From an uncultured Pelagibacteraceae bacterium (lineage in GTDB: Bacteria > Pseudomonadota > Alphaproteobacteria > Pelagibacterales > Pelagibacteraceae), in NCBI GenBank assembly GCA_902543245.1, contig CACBXQ010000001.1:124001-188000 (forward strand): a stretch of 64,000 nt of DNA. Reading direction: 5' to 3'. Positions within the stretch are counted from its first letter, which is position 1. Each line of letters opens with the position of its first letter. The notes under the pieces were generated by a model. It searched no databases. It was not told the origin of the DNA and saw only the letters and a program-made list of their open reading frames with translations. Positions 9,842 through 19,869 of this stretch are shown one piece after another. Both the position numbers and the translations under genes were made by a program.

Positions 9842-10581
9842 TATTGAGCTCCCAAATAAGCATCTATTACTCTTTTATCATTCTTTATTTCCTCTGGTGA
9901 TCCTTTTGCTAGCATTTTACCGTGTGCAAGACAAAAAATGCTTTCTGCAAGTTGCATTATTACTCTCATATTATGCTCAATAACCAAAAGAGTTATGCCA
10001 AAGTCTTGATTAACTTTGATGAGTCTATCAATTATTCCATTTATTAGTGTAGGATTAATTCCTGCAGTAGGTTCATCTAATAATAACATTTCTGGTTCAT
10101 TCATTAGTGCCATTGCTAACTCTAGTAACTTTTGCTGCCCAAAAGATAAATCTCCAGCTCTTAGTTGTCTTTTTTGATACAATCCTACAAAACTAAGTAA
10201 ATTTTCAGCTTTTTCTGTGAGCTCTTTAGGTATTTTTGAAAATATTGAAAATAATCCTTCGTCACTTCCCTTGTGGCTAATAAGCATATTTTCTACACAA
10301 TTTAGTTTTCCATAAATTCTTGTTTGTTGAAAAGTTCTAAGTAGACCAAGCTTTGCTATTACTGGAACCGGTAGCTCAGATACCTCCATACCATTAAACT
10401 TGATAGAGCCATTATCTATAGGATAAGTTCCAACAATAGAATTAAATAAAGTTGTTTTGCCAGAACCATTTGGTCCAATTAATCCAACTATTTTTCCTTT
10501 TTCAACTGACATCGAAATATCAACATTGGCTTTTACACCACCAAATGACTTACTCACATTGCTAACATTTAAAATGCTCAT
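9841..10581 (-). CDS. livG: branched-chain amino acid ABC transporter ATP-binding protein (LivG-type), second set
   Basis: GPNGSGKTTLFNSIVGTY, LSFGQQKLLELAMAL, LLDEPTAGINP, EHNMRVIM. Confidence 0.87.
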   Translation of the reverse strand: MSILNVSNVSKSFGGVKANVDISMSVEKGKIVGLIGPNGSGKTTLFNSIVGTYPIDNGSIKFNGMEVSELPVPVIAKLGLLRTFQQTRIYGKLNCVENMLISHKGSDEGLFSIFSKIPKELTEKAENLLSFVGLYQKRQLRAGDLSFGQQKLLELAMALMNEPEMLLLDEPTAGINPTLINGIIDRLIKVNQDFGITLLVIEHNMRVIMQLAESIFCLAHGKMLAKGSPEEIKNDKRVIDAYLGAQ

Positions 10582-11627
10582 TTTAACTCTACTTGTGCTT
10601 TTCTATCTTTTTCATCAACAACTTCTCCAAATTTTTCAGGATATTTTTCTCTTAACCATCCCATTATTCCCTCTGGAAAATAAATAACTATAACAACAAT
10701 CAACACCCCGAGAGCAACGTATTGCCAACCTAGGAAAAAAGTCCAAAAACCCTCCTTAAAAATATGAAATACTGTTGCACCAATTATTGGTCCCCAAAGA
10801 GTTCCTTTTCCACCCAAGATTGCCATTAGGACCATGAATACTCCCATCTCTCTCCCATCAAAAGCAACATCTGTTGAGTCTATATATCCAACTAGTCCAC
10901 CCATAATTCCTCCTGCAAGACCACAAAAGAAAGCTGATATCATCCATCCGATAATTTTATATTTCATTGTCTCAATTCCCATTGCCTCAGCTTTATCTTC
11001 ATTATCCCTAATTGCATTTAATATTAATTTAAATCTAGTTGTGTAAATTCCTTTTACAGCCACGAAGGTCAGTATCAAAACGATAAAACTTAGGAAATAA
11101 AAAAATTCACCTCTTGATTCTAAGCTTCCAACATCAGGAAATGGTGGTGTAGTAAAACCTTGTCCAGCTCCAATGATTTCAATTCCTCCAGAAATTTCAC
11201 CTGCTGCAACTCCTAATCCTAATGTACAAATTGCAAAATAATGTCCTCTGAGTCCTAAAATAGAGTAACCAATCAAACCTGCTACAATAGTTGGCACTAC
11301 AGCAGCAACTATTAATCCAACAGCCATTCCCTGAAAAAATTGAGATGGAGTATGTACAAACGTTTTCTCACCACCACTCTCTGTCCACTCAGCAAGTGGG
11401 AAAAACATTCCAACCTGCACAGAGGCACATAGATACATACCAAGACCATAAAAGAGTATATTTCCAAATGAATTATATCCCATTTCACCACCTTGGATAT
11501 TCCAAGTTGTAGAAAGAACAATTAGTACACAAAGAATAGACAGCTGTACTTTAAAAGCTGGAAATATAAATGGAGCGGCTATACCAAAAATTAAAATTCC
11601 AATATATAAAATTAAATTATTTTTCAT
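10578..11627 (-). CDS. livM: branched-chain amino acid ABC transporter permease (LivM-type), second set
   Basis: LRGHYFAICTLGLGVAAGEI, AIRDNEDKAEAMGIETMKYK, GGKGTLWGPIIGA. Confidence 0.87.
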   Translation of the reverse strand: MKNNLILYIGILIFGIAAPFIFPAFKVQLSILCVLIVLSTTWNIQGGEMGYNSFGNILFYGLGMYLCASVQVGMFFPLAEWTESGGEKTFVHTPSQFFQGMAVGLIVAAVVPTIVAGLIGYSILGLRGHYFAICTLGLGVAAGEISGGIEIIGAGQGFTTPPFPDVGSLESRGEFFYFLSFIVLILTFVAVKGIYTTRFKLILNAIRDNEDKAEAMGIETMKYKIIGWMISAFFCGLAGGIMGGLVGYIDSTDVAFDGREMGVFMVLMAILGGKGTLWGPIIGATVFHIFKEGFWTFFLGWQYVALGVLIVVIVIYFPEGIMGWLREKYPEKFGEVVDEKDRKAQVELK

Positions 11628-12520
11628 TATTTTAAGTACTCTCTTTTTCTAGAAAGTTTAAATCTCCTGTAAACAAGTATTAAAACTAAAAGCAAAAATA
11701 CTGATCCAATTCTAAATTCAGTTCCTAAAATATAATCTGCAAATTCCTCAAATATACCTAATCCCATTCCAGACATTGCAACTCCAGGTAAATTTCCAAG
11801 TCCCGCAACAATGACAATCATAAATGATCTGATTGTGTAAGGTAAACCCATGTAAGGATGAATAGTAAAAGTAATGGAGATTAATGCACCAGCTACACCA
11901 CAAAGGGCCGCATTTATACCAAAAGTAGCAGCATAAACTTTTTCTGTATCGACACCTAAAATCTTAGCAGCTCTTGCATTTTGTGCTGTAGCTCTAATTG
12001 CACGTCCAAGCTTAGACTTTTTCATATAAATAACTAAACAAATTGCAAATAAAATACTTATAAAAGCTGAAAATATTTTTGAATTTGGTAAGACGACATT
12101 ATTATCAAATAACATAGTTGTTCCATAACCTGAATTTGCTAGAACAACATCAGCTCCAAATGCAAAATTCATCAATTGCATGAAAAGAATACTTATCCCA
12201 AAAGTTGCCAAGATAGATATAAATAGATCTCTATCTACAACTTTATTAATTACAAGCTTGTAAATTGCTATACCTACAAAATACATTATGATTGGTGATA
12301 CAATAACTCCCCAAGCCGGATGAATACCATAAAGGTACATAAAATAAGCAATGTATCCACCTAAAATAACAAGATCACCTTGAGCGATATTTATTATATT
12401 CATTACTCCCCATTGAAGTGCCATACCATATGCAATCAATGCAAACAAAATTCCAAGTAAAATTCCGTCCAAACATGCTTGAACTGATATCATTGGATAT
12501 TGGAAGACCATGAAATCCAT
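11627..12520 (-). CDS. livH: branched-chain amino acid ABC transporter permease (LivH-type), second set
   Basis: GVMNIINIAQGDLVILGGYIAYF, AIRATAQNARAAKILGVD, VAGLGNLPG. Confidence 0.87.
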   Translation of the reverse strand: MDFMVFQYPMISVQACLDGILLGILFALIAYGMALQWGVMNIINIAQGDLVILGGYIAYFMYLYGIHPAWGVIVSPIIMYFVGIAIYKLVINKVVDRDLFISILATFGISILFMQLMNFAFGADVVLANSGYGTTMLFDNNVVLPNSKIFSAFISILFAICLVIYMKKSKLGRAIRATAQNARAAKILGVDTEKVYAATFGINAALCGVAGALISITFTIHPYMGLPYTIRSFMIVIVAGLGNLPGVAMSGMGLGIFEEFADYILGTEFRIGSVFLLLVLILVYRRFKLSRKREYLK

Positions 12521-12534
12521 AATGAACCTTTAAA

Positions 12535-12563
12535 AAATACCCCCTAGTATTCAGGGGGTATTT
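12535..12563 (-). promoter_or_regulatory. intercistronic stem-loop between the substrate-binding protein gene and livH (partial terminator/mRNA stabiliser)
   Basis: Perfect 10-bp inverted repeat AAATACCCCC-tagtattca-GGGGGTATTT. Confidence 0.75.
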
Positions 12564-12574
12564 ATAGATTTGTT

Positions 12575-13813
12575 TTATCTTTCAGACCACGAAGGAATTG
12601 GATGTATCAACTTAGCTGATGCCCATTTAGTTGGAGCAACAACTTTGTTTTCACATTTTCCTCCATCATCACACATTACTTGAAAAAGTACCATTGGCTT
12701 ATCAACATTTTGACCACCTGGTGCAAATTTTATGTTTCCGTAAAATGTTTGCATATTTGTAGCGGCAAGAGCGTCTCTTACTTTCTTTTGATCAAAAGAA
12801 TTCGCTCTCTCAAATGCGTCTTTAAATACCAATAGAGCAGCTGATGACTCTGCTGCTTGATAAGGCGGCGCATAACCAAACTCCTTTGTGAAGTCTGCAT
12901 CATAAGTCATACCATCTTTAAAGAAGTCATCTTTATAAGTTAGTGTTTTATGCCACTGAGACGCGCATAGAGCATATTGTGAATTTTTACCGTGCTGTTT
13001 TGACAATTTCGCAGCATCACAATGTGTCATTGCTAACATTGGAACATCTACTTTCATTTCAGCGATTTGTCTAATAGCAGTAAGAGCACCTTTAGTATGA
13101 CCCGAAACTACTAAAACATCTGGTTTCATTTGTTTCACTTTTACTAATGTCGCAGCCATATCGTTTAGTTCTTTTGGTAGTTTATCGTCTATAACTTTTT
13201 TAGAGCCAGTTCTCTCGATTGCATCTAAAACTCCCAGTCTTACATCTTGAGAGAATGCATCTTGTTCAAATGCCATTGCAACAGTAACTCCTTTTCCATT
13301 ATTCTTTTCAACTGCTAGATCTATAGCAACATCTAGATATAAATTTGCTGGAGCTAGTACTGCAAAAAGGTATTTATAACCTTTGGTGAACAAAGATCTA
13401 GAAGCACCATTAGCTTCAACCATTGGAACTCCATACTTTTCTGTAACCGGAGCAATAGCTTTAGTTAATCCTGAACTATAAGGTCCAAGCATAAACTCAA
13501 CACCATCTTGTGAAATTAATCTTTCTGCAAGCTGAGCAGCTCTCTTAGGATTTGACTCATCATCATAGTAAATGATATCAAATTTATAAGTTTTTCCACC
13601 AACCTTTACTCCTCCCATGCTGTTAATTCTGTCAACGGCCATGTTATAACCATTTTGAGTATGAACACCATTTGATGAATATTTTCCAGTAAGTGAAATT
13701 GCTGCACCTAAGATAATCTTATCTCCCACGACTTTTGAAAAAGAAATTGTGGAAGTAGAGATTAATAGTGCTAAAGCAGAAAAAAATGTAATAATTATAT
13801 TTTTAATTTTCAT
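12575..13813 (-). CDS. livK: branched-chain amino acid ABC transporter substrate-binding protein
   Basis: N-terminal signal peptide; ILGAAISLTGKYSSNGVHTQNGYNMAVDRIN, periplasmic-binding protein type 1 (Peripla_BP_6-like). Confidence 0.88.
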   Translation of the reverse strand: MKIKNIIITFFSALALLISTSTISFSKVVGDKIILGAAISLTGKYSSNGVHTQNGYNMAVDRINSMGGVKVGGKTYKFDIIYYDDESNPKRAAQLAERLISQDGVEFMLGPYSSGLTKAIAPVTEKYGVPMVEANGASRSLFTKGYKYLFAVLAPANLYLDVAIDLAVEKNNGKGVTVAMAFEQDAFSQDVRLGVLDAIERTGSKKVIDDKLPKELNDMAATLVKVKQMKPDVLVVSGHTKGALTAIRQIAEMKVDVPMLAMTHCDAAKLSKQHGKNSQYALCASQWHKTLTYKDDFFKDGMTYDADFTKEFGYAPPYQAAESSAALLVFKDAFERANSFDQKKVRDALAATNMQTFYGNIKFAPGGQNVDKPMVLFQVMCDDGGKCENKVVAPTKWASAKLIHPIPSWSER

Positions 13814-13898
13814 TTGTTTCCTCTCTATTTAATTAAATAAACAATTATTTAACTAATAAATTAAAACGATTGCAAGTTACAGAAATGACCAAGCCTAT

Positions 13899-14513
13899 TT
13901 AAAATTTTTGTGTAAACGCAATAATTAAAGCAATTATGATAATTACACACGCAGAAATTGTATTTATTATTTTTGGATTTGCTTTGATCCACACTATTAA
14001 TTTATTTGCTAATAAAGCATAAGCAACTAAAGATAAAAAATCTAAAAATACATAAGTGGTAATTAAAATTAAAAATTGAATTACATAATTCTCATTAAAA
14101 TTTATAAATTGTGGAAATATAAATGGAAAAAACATCCATGCCTTAGGACTTGTTCCTGCAACAAAAAAACCATCTTTAAAAAAAGAAAAAAAGTTTTTTT
14201 TAATACTGTTATTAGAATTTATGTTTTTGGGTCCTGATTTATGAATATCATATGCAAGATAAATTAAATAAATTATTCCAAACCACTTAAGAATAGATAA
14301 TATATTAGGATTATCTGAAAGAAAAGATCCAATAAAAAAAATTACTAAAGTTGCTTGAAATATATTAGCTGTAATATCACCTAAAGCTGTCCATACACAT
14401 TTGTTTACTCCATAATTCATAGAGTACGAGATTATTACAATCCTGGGTGTGCCTGGAGTTATAAATAAAACTAATATTATTTGAAGAAATAAAATAAAAT
14501 CATTTGGAAACAT
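13899..14513 (-). CDS. LysE-family translocator (amino-acid exporter)
   Basis: 204 aa; LFITPGTPRIVIISYSMNYGVNKCVWTALGDITANI, TSPKAWMFFPFIFPQF. Confidence 0.75.
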   Translation of the reverse strand: MFPNDFILFLQIILVLFITPGTPRIVIISYSMNYGVNKCVWTALGDITANIFQATLVIFFIGSFLSDNPNILSILKWFGIIYLIYLAYDIHKSGPKNINSNNSIKKNFFSFFKDGFFVAGTSPKAWMFFPFIFPQFINFNENYVIQFLILITTYVFLDFLSLVAYALLANKLIVWIKANPKIINTISACVIIIIALIIAFTQKF

Positions 14514-14660
14514 AAATTGCTTTTTATGATTTTTTTAAAAGGATGGATAGCCCTAAAAAACCGGGAGCTAAAGATGGCTAAATAGGACTATCTATTTACA
14601 TAATATCATATGTGATAAAATTTGCATTAATCATTTTTTTCAAATATTAAGAAAAAGGGT

Positions 14661-14954
14661 ATGAAAAAAAGTCACAGACCAGAAACTAAAGTAAAAAAAC
14701 CTGAACCAAATCCCAATAGTCCAGATTGGGTTATATGGGCCGCATGGGCAGATAGAGTAACTTTTGAAGAAATTAATAAGAGAACCGGTAAAACAGAGTC
14801 TGAAGTTATCAAAATTATGAGAAGATCTTTAAAACCATCATCTTTCAGATTGTGGAGGAAGAGAGTAAATTCACAAAGTATTAAACATAGGAAAAAATTC
14901 GAGTATTCAAGAAAAAATATAAGAAGACAAATTAAAGAAAGTGACTATATTTAA
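14661..14954 (+). CDS. TIGR03643/DUF2805-type small protein
   Basis: 97 aa; WVIWAAWADRVTFEEINKRTGKTESEVIKIMRRSLKPSSFRLWRKRV. Confidence 0.75.
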   Translation: MKKSHRPETKVKKPEPNPNSPDWVIWAAWADRVTFEEINKRTGKTESEVIKIMRRSLKPSSFRLWRKRVNSQSIKHRKKFEYSRKNIRRQIKESDYI

Positions 14955-14957
14955 AAT

Positions 14958-15212
14958 ATGAAAAACGTTACAATATATTCAGGTCCAAACTGCGCTTTCT
15001 GCGATGCGGCCAAAAGATTACTTACGAGAAATAATATTTCTTATAATGAAATTAATATTGCGGTTGATCCGGATAAAAGAGATGAGATGTTAAAAAGATC
15101 AAATGGAATGAGAACTATACCACAAATCTTTTTTGACGAGAAACATATTGGTGGATATGTTGAAGTAAGAGCTCTTGAAAAAGAGAAAAAACTTTTAGAT
15201 TTAGTAAAATAG
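14958..15212 (+). CDS. grxC: glutaredoxin 3
   Basis: 84 aa; IYSGPNCAFCDAAKRLL, RTIPQIFFDEKHIGGYVE. Confidence 0.88.
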   Translation: MKNVTIYSGPNCAFCDAAKRLLTRNNISYNEINIAVDPDKRDEMLKRSNGMRTIPQIFFDEKHIGGYVEVRALEKEKKLLDLVK

Positions 15213-15220
15213 AAACAATT

Positions 15221-15598
15221 TCAAACTTTTTTTTCTTTAAATACTAAGCATATACCATTGTTACAGTATCTTTTACCTGTTGGCTTAGGACCATCATCAA
15301 ATATATGTCCGTGATGTCCACCACATTTTTTACAATGATATTCTTTTCTCTCATAACCAATATAAAAGTCAGATTTTATTTCAAAAACATCTGGAAGAGA
15401 CTCATAAAATGATGGCCATCCAGAACCACTTTCATATTTTGTACTAGATTCAAAAAGTTTTATTCCACATCCAACACAATGGTAGCTACCTTCTCTCTTT
15501 TCATTGTTTAATTCACTAGAGCCTGGTCTTTCTGTTCCCTCTTCAAGTAAAACTAATTTTTGTTCAGCTGTTAATTTAGATTTATCTATTTTACTCAT
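15221..15598 (-). CDS. msrB: peptide-methionine (R)-S-oxide reductase
   Basis: YHCVGCGIKLFESSTKYESGSGWPSFYE, HHGHIFDDGPKPTGKRYCNNGICL. Confidence 0.93.
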   Translation of the reverse strand: MSKIDKSKLTAEQKLVLLEEGTERPGSSELNNEKREGSYHCVGCGIKLFESSTKYESGSGWPSFYESLPDVFEIKSDFYIGYERKEYHCKKCGGHHGHIFDDGPKPTGKRYCNNGICLVFKEKKV

Positions 15599-16544
15599 TT
15601 ATAACTCTTATTGGTTTACCTGATACGCATGCATCTAAATTTTCTATCATTTGCTTGTAAAACATTGAATAATTTTCAACAGTAACATATCCTAAGTGAG
15701 GAAGTATTAAAGCATTGGGTATAAATCTTAATTTATGTGTTGAAGGTAATGGTTCCTTTTTATAAACATCCACGCCCGCACCAGCAATAACATTGGTTGA
15801 AAGTGCTATTATCAAATCATCTTCATTAATAATTTCGCCTCTAGATGTGTTAATTACAAATGATGTTTTTTTCATTTTATCAAATTCTTTTAAAGTAATA
15901 CAATCTTTATATCTTTCTCCACCCTGAACATGGATTGATATAAAGTCAGAGTTAGTAATTAAATCTTCTTTTGATGAAGGCAGAACACCTAATTCTTTGC
16001 AATTATTTAAATTTAAATTTTCACTCCAGGCCATAACCTGCATACCAAAAGCTTTTCCTATTCTTGCGACCTCTGATCCAATATTTCCAAGCCCAATTAA
16101 TCCAAGTATTTTTCCTTTAAGCTCAAATCCAAGTGTTGTTTGCCAATAACCCTGATACATATTTTCACTCTCAGTCTTCAAATTCCTCGCTAATCCTAAT
16201 ATCAGAGCCCAAGTTAATTCTGATGTGGGATTCTTGTTAATCTCAGTTCCTGAAACAATTATTTTTCTTTTCTTTGCTTCTTTTAAATCAATTGATTTAT
16301 TTCTCATTCCACTCGTAACTATATATTTTAAATTTTTTAATGCGCCAATTATGTTTTTTGTAATATGAGTTCTTTCTCTCATTACTAGCAAAGCTTCAAA
16401 ATCTTTAAGTTGTTCTATTGTTTCTTTTTCATCTACAAATGGCTCAGTAAATACATTTATCTCATATCTTTTTGATACATTATCAAGATCTATTAAATCT
16501 TTAGAGATATCTTGGTAATCATCTAAAATTGCAATTTTAAGCAT
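15591..16544 (-). CDS. D-2-hydroxyacid dehydrogenase family protein
   Basis: GLIGLGNIGSEVARIGKAFGM NAD motif; INTSRGEIINEDDL. Confidence 0.85.
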   Translation of the reverse strand: MLKIAILDDYQDISKDLIDLDNVSKRYEINVFTEPFVDEKETIEQLKDFEALLVMRERTHITKNIIGALKNLKYIVTSGMRNKSIDLKEAKKRKIIVSGTEINKNPTSELTWALILGLARNLKTESENMYQGYWQTTLGFELKGKILGLIGLGNIGSEVARIGKAFGMQVMAWSENLNLNNCKELGVLPSSKEDLITNSDFISIHVQGGERYKDCITLKEFDKMKKTSFVINTSRGEIINEDDLIIALSTNVIAGAGVDVYKKEPLPSTHKLRFIPNALILPHLGYVTVENYSMFYKQMIENLDACVSGKPIRVINE

Positions 16545-17442
16545 TTAATTTTTTTTTGTTTGATAATGTTATTCCAATAATTATAAAAATTGCACCCAAA
16601 ATATGATAAAACATAAATTTTTCTTTAAATATAATCATGGCTAATATCGCACCGAAGATTGGCATTAAATGAAGAAATACACCTGCTCTATTTGTGCCAA
16701 TAATGCTAATTCCTTTTATCCAAAAAAGATATGAAGCAATGGCAGGAAATAATACCGCATAAGTCAAAATTGAAAAGAAAGGTAAGTTAAAATTTAAAGG
16801 GTTGCCTATTTTATTTTCAATAAAATATATCGGAATTAAAAAAATAAATCCAAATGAAATAATTACTTGTAATAATGAAATTTGTGAAAGCTTATATTTT
16901 TTTTTTTTAAGTAATGCAGAATATGTTGCCCATGAAAACATAGCTATAGTCATAGATAGATCACCCTTATTAAAATCTAGATTTTTTATTACTTCTAAAT
17001 CTGCCTTTGTAATAATACAAAAAACTCCAACTAGAGAAAGAATAACACCTATTATTTGAAAGTTATTAGTTTTCTCAATTTTTAATACCGAAGAAATTAG
17101 TATTATCATTACTGGTATTGTTGAGATCATTAATATGCCACTTATAACTTGAGTAAAATATAAAGAATAATAAACAACAGAATTAAATATTGTAATTCCA
17201 GTCACGCCTAAAACTAAAAATAATCTGAAATTTTCAATTATATAATTTTTATTTTTATAGATTTCTTTAAAGGTAAATGGAAATAATATAATCCACACAA
17301 AAAACCACCTATAAAAATTTAAAGAAAATGCTGGTATTTCATAAATACTCGCAAATTTTCCAATAACAAAATTTCCTGCCCAAAAAAGTGAAGCAAGTAT
17401 AAGTAATAAATAAGCTAATCTATCGCTATTTTTTAATGTCAC
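16537..17442 (-). CDS. EamA/DMT-family transporter
   Basis: 10-TM EamA-like, LASLFWAGNFVIGK N-terminus, HLMPIFGAILAMIIFKE. Confidence 0.85.
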   Translation of the reverse strand: MTLKNSDRLAYLLLILASLFWAGNFVIGKFASIYEIPAFSLNFYRWFFVWIILFPFTFKEIYKNKNYIIENFRLFLVLGVTGITIFNSVVYYSLYFTQVISGILMISTIPVMIILISSVLKIEKTNNFQIIGVILSLVGVFCIITKADLEVIKNLDFNKGDLSMTIAMFSWATYSALLKKKKYKLSQISLLQVIISFGFIFLIPIYFIENKIGNPLNFNLPFFSILTYAVLFPAIASYLFWIKGISIIGTNRAGVFLHLMPIFGAILAMIIFKEKFMFYHILGAIFIIIGITLSNKKKLNA

Positions 17443-18677
17443 GAAAATCGTAAAGAACTATAGGGTTTTAAATCAAGGTTAGTATTTTCATCAGAAATCA
17501 TTGATGAAATAATTTTTCCAGATATTGCTCCTAATGTCCATCCTAAATGATGATGTCCAAAAGAATAAAAAACATTTTTAAAATTTTTTGAAGGTCCTAT
17601 AATAGGTAAAAAATCAGGTAAAGTAGGTCTAAATCCTAGCCATTCATCATTGTGTTCTGGTAATCCATCTAGCATTTCTCGTGCATTTAAAACTAGATTA
17701 CTAATTCGAGATTTTGATAATGGATTTTCTAAACCACCAAACTCTACAGTTCCAACAACTCTCAAACCTTGCTCCATAGGAGTCATACCAAACCCTTTAT
17801 CAGCATAAACAATTGGTCTAGATATTAAATTTTCATATCCTTTAAAGTGCACATGATAACCTCTTTCAGTTTCCAAAGGGATATTTTCATGCAATTTATC
17901 AGTAAATTTTTTCGAAAAAGCTCCACATGCTATTACTAGTTTATCAAATATAAATCTTTGGGTTTCAGATCTAATTACAGGTTTTTCCTCATCAAAATCT
18001 AATTTTTCAATATTTAATTTTAAAAACTTTCCTCCTTTTAAAATAAAGTTTTCGAATAATTTGATTAAAATTTTTTTTGGATTTCTTGCATGTCTTGCGT
18101 AATCATAAATAACCCCACCATCATAAAATGGTTTTAAGTTTGGTTCTAGATCATGTATTTCTTTAGGAGACAATAATCTTTGTTTTACACCTAAATTATT
18201 TCTTAAATTGATTTCTAAATCTCTACTTTTTTGACTTTTATTAGTCCAAACGTACATGATGCCTTTATGTTCAATTAAACCATCTAAATTAATTTCTTCG
18301 AATAATTCATCAAACGCTGGTAGAGATAAATCTAAAATTTGATTCATATATTTTGCGGTGTGCATCATTTTATTTTCTCTACAGTTTTTTATGAAACTAT
18401 AAAACCATGGGAGCATTTTATAAACATAATTCCATTTTAATGCTAAAGGTCCTCTTGTACTTAAAAGCATTGATGGAACATCTAACAAAACATCTGGACG
18501 ATTTAGAGGAACTGAGGCATATGGTGAAAAATGACCTGCATTTCCATATGATGCAGAACTTCCAGGTTCAGATTTGTCAAATATAGTTACTTCGAAACCT
18601 TTTTTTTGAAGAAATAACGCATTACACACGCCCTGTATACCAGCACCTATAATTCCAATTTTTATTTTTTTTTGCAT
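17439..18677 (-). CDS. FAD-dependent D-amino-acid dehydrogenase (DadA-like)
   Basis: IGIIGAGIQGVCNALFLQKKGFEVTIFDK; GFRPTLPDFLPIIGPS; GHHHLGWTLGA. Confidence 0.83.
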   Translation of the reverse strand: MQKKIKIGIIGAGIQGVCNALFLQKKGFEVTIFDKSEPGSSASYGNAGHFSPYASVPLNRPDVLLDVPSMLLSTRGPLALKWNYVYKMLPWFYSFIKNCRENKMMHTAKYMNQILDLSLPAFDELFEEINLDGLIEHKGIMYVWTNKSQKSRDLEINLRNNLGVKQRLLSPKEIHDLEPNLKPFYDGGVIYDYARHARNPKKILIKLFENFILKGGKFLKLNIEKLDFDEEKPVIRSETQRFIFDKLVIACGAFSKKFTDKLHENIPLETERGYHVHFKGYENLISRPIVYADKGFGMTPMEQGLRVVGTVEFGGLENPLSKSRISNLVLNAREMLDGLPEHNDEWLGFRPTLPDFLPIIGPSKNFKNVFYSFGHHHLGWTLGAISGKIISSMISDENTNLDLKPYSSLRFS

Positions 18678-18744
18678 ATTTAAATAATAGTTAAAAATAT
18701 TTTTTAATATATATCATTAATCTAAGTGCGAAGATTTACCTCTA

Positions 18745-19869
18745 TTAAGCGATTATTTGTCTATGATATATCTTTGAGCTTAAAACTACTCCTAAACCTA
18801 CCATTGTTGCAAGCATTGATGATCCTCCATAGGACATAATTGGAAGTGGAGATCCAACTATTGGTAATAATCCTAAAACCATTGACATATTTACTGCAAT
18901 ATAAATAAAGATTGATGATCCAAATCCATAACAAAATAATTTACTAAAGAAATTTCTTGAAATTGATCCAATATAAATAATTCTATAAATTAAAATTGAA
19001 TAAACTAATAATAATCCAATTGAACCAACAAAACCAAATTCTTCAGAAAATAGAGTAAATATAAAATCAGTATGCTTTTCAGGTAAAAATTCTAAATAAC
19101 TTTGTGTTCCTTTTAGAAAACCTTTTCCTGAAAATCCTCCAGACCCAACCGCTATCTTTGATTGGATAATTTGGTAGCCAGCTCCTAATGGATCCTTTTC
19201 AGGATCAAAAAAGGTTAAAATTCTTAACTTTTGATAAGGTTTTAAGAAAGAAATAAAAAATGGAGTTGCAATAACTAAGACTATAAATGAGGATATAAAA
19301 TATTTTATATTAACTCCAGATAACCAAATTACTACAATTCCACTTAATGCAATTAGAATTGTAGTTCCTAAGTCAGGTTGACTTATCACCAGAAACATTG
19401 GCATGATTAAAATTATAATTGGTACAATTAAATTACGAAAACTATTTACATTATCTATTTGCATTCTGTGATAAAATTTTGCAAAACAAAGTATGATCGC
19501 AATTTTCATTAGCTCTGAAGGTTGGAGATTTATAAAATATAAATTTATCCATCTTTGGGATCCTGAAACTGTAATCCCATATAAAGATGCATAGAACAAT
19601 AATAACAAAACAATAAAATATAAAAAGTAAGAAATACTATGAAAAAATTTTAATCTTATAAAAGATAAAAATATCATTAGAACAAAAAATACACAAAATC
19701 TTAACAAATGACTTTTGGTATAATAAAGCATTTGACCACCCTCGGATGAATACATTGCAAATGTACTAATTCCACCCAATATCAAAACACAAAAAATTAA
19801 AATTAAATCAATTGATTTTATTTTTTGAAAAAAAGTTAAACGATTAGTATAAGAAGTTTCTTTAAACAT
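18745..19869 (-). CDS. rodA: rod shape-determining protein RodA (SEDS family)
   Basis: SGSQRWINLYFINLQPSELMKIA; FTLFSEEFGFVGS; PIMSYGGSSMLATMVGLG. Confidence 0.92.
   Translation of the reverse strand: MFKETSYTNRLTFFQKIKSIDLILIFCVLILGGISTFAMYSSEGGQMLYYTKSHLLRFCVFFVLMIFLSFIRLKFFHSISYFLYFIVLLLLFYASLYGITVSGSQRWINLYFINLQPSELMKIAIILCFAKFYHRMQIDNVNSFRNLIVPIIILIMPMFLVISQPDLGTTILIALSGIVVIWLSGVNIKYFISSFIVLVIATPFFISFLKPYQKLRILTFFDPEKDPLGAGYQIIQSKIAVGSGGFSGKGFLKGTQSYLEFLPEKHTDFIFTLFSEEFGFVGSIGLLLVYSILIYRIIYIGSISRNFFSKLFCYGFGSSIFIYIAVNMSMVLGLLPIVGSPLPIMSYGGSSMLATMVGLGVVLSSKIYHRQIIA

Noticed and set aside
11291-11521. Small ORFs on both strands within livM
   Set aside because: Out-of-frame shadows of a well-conserved LivM gene.
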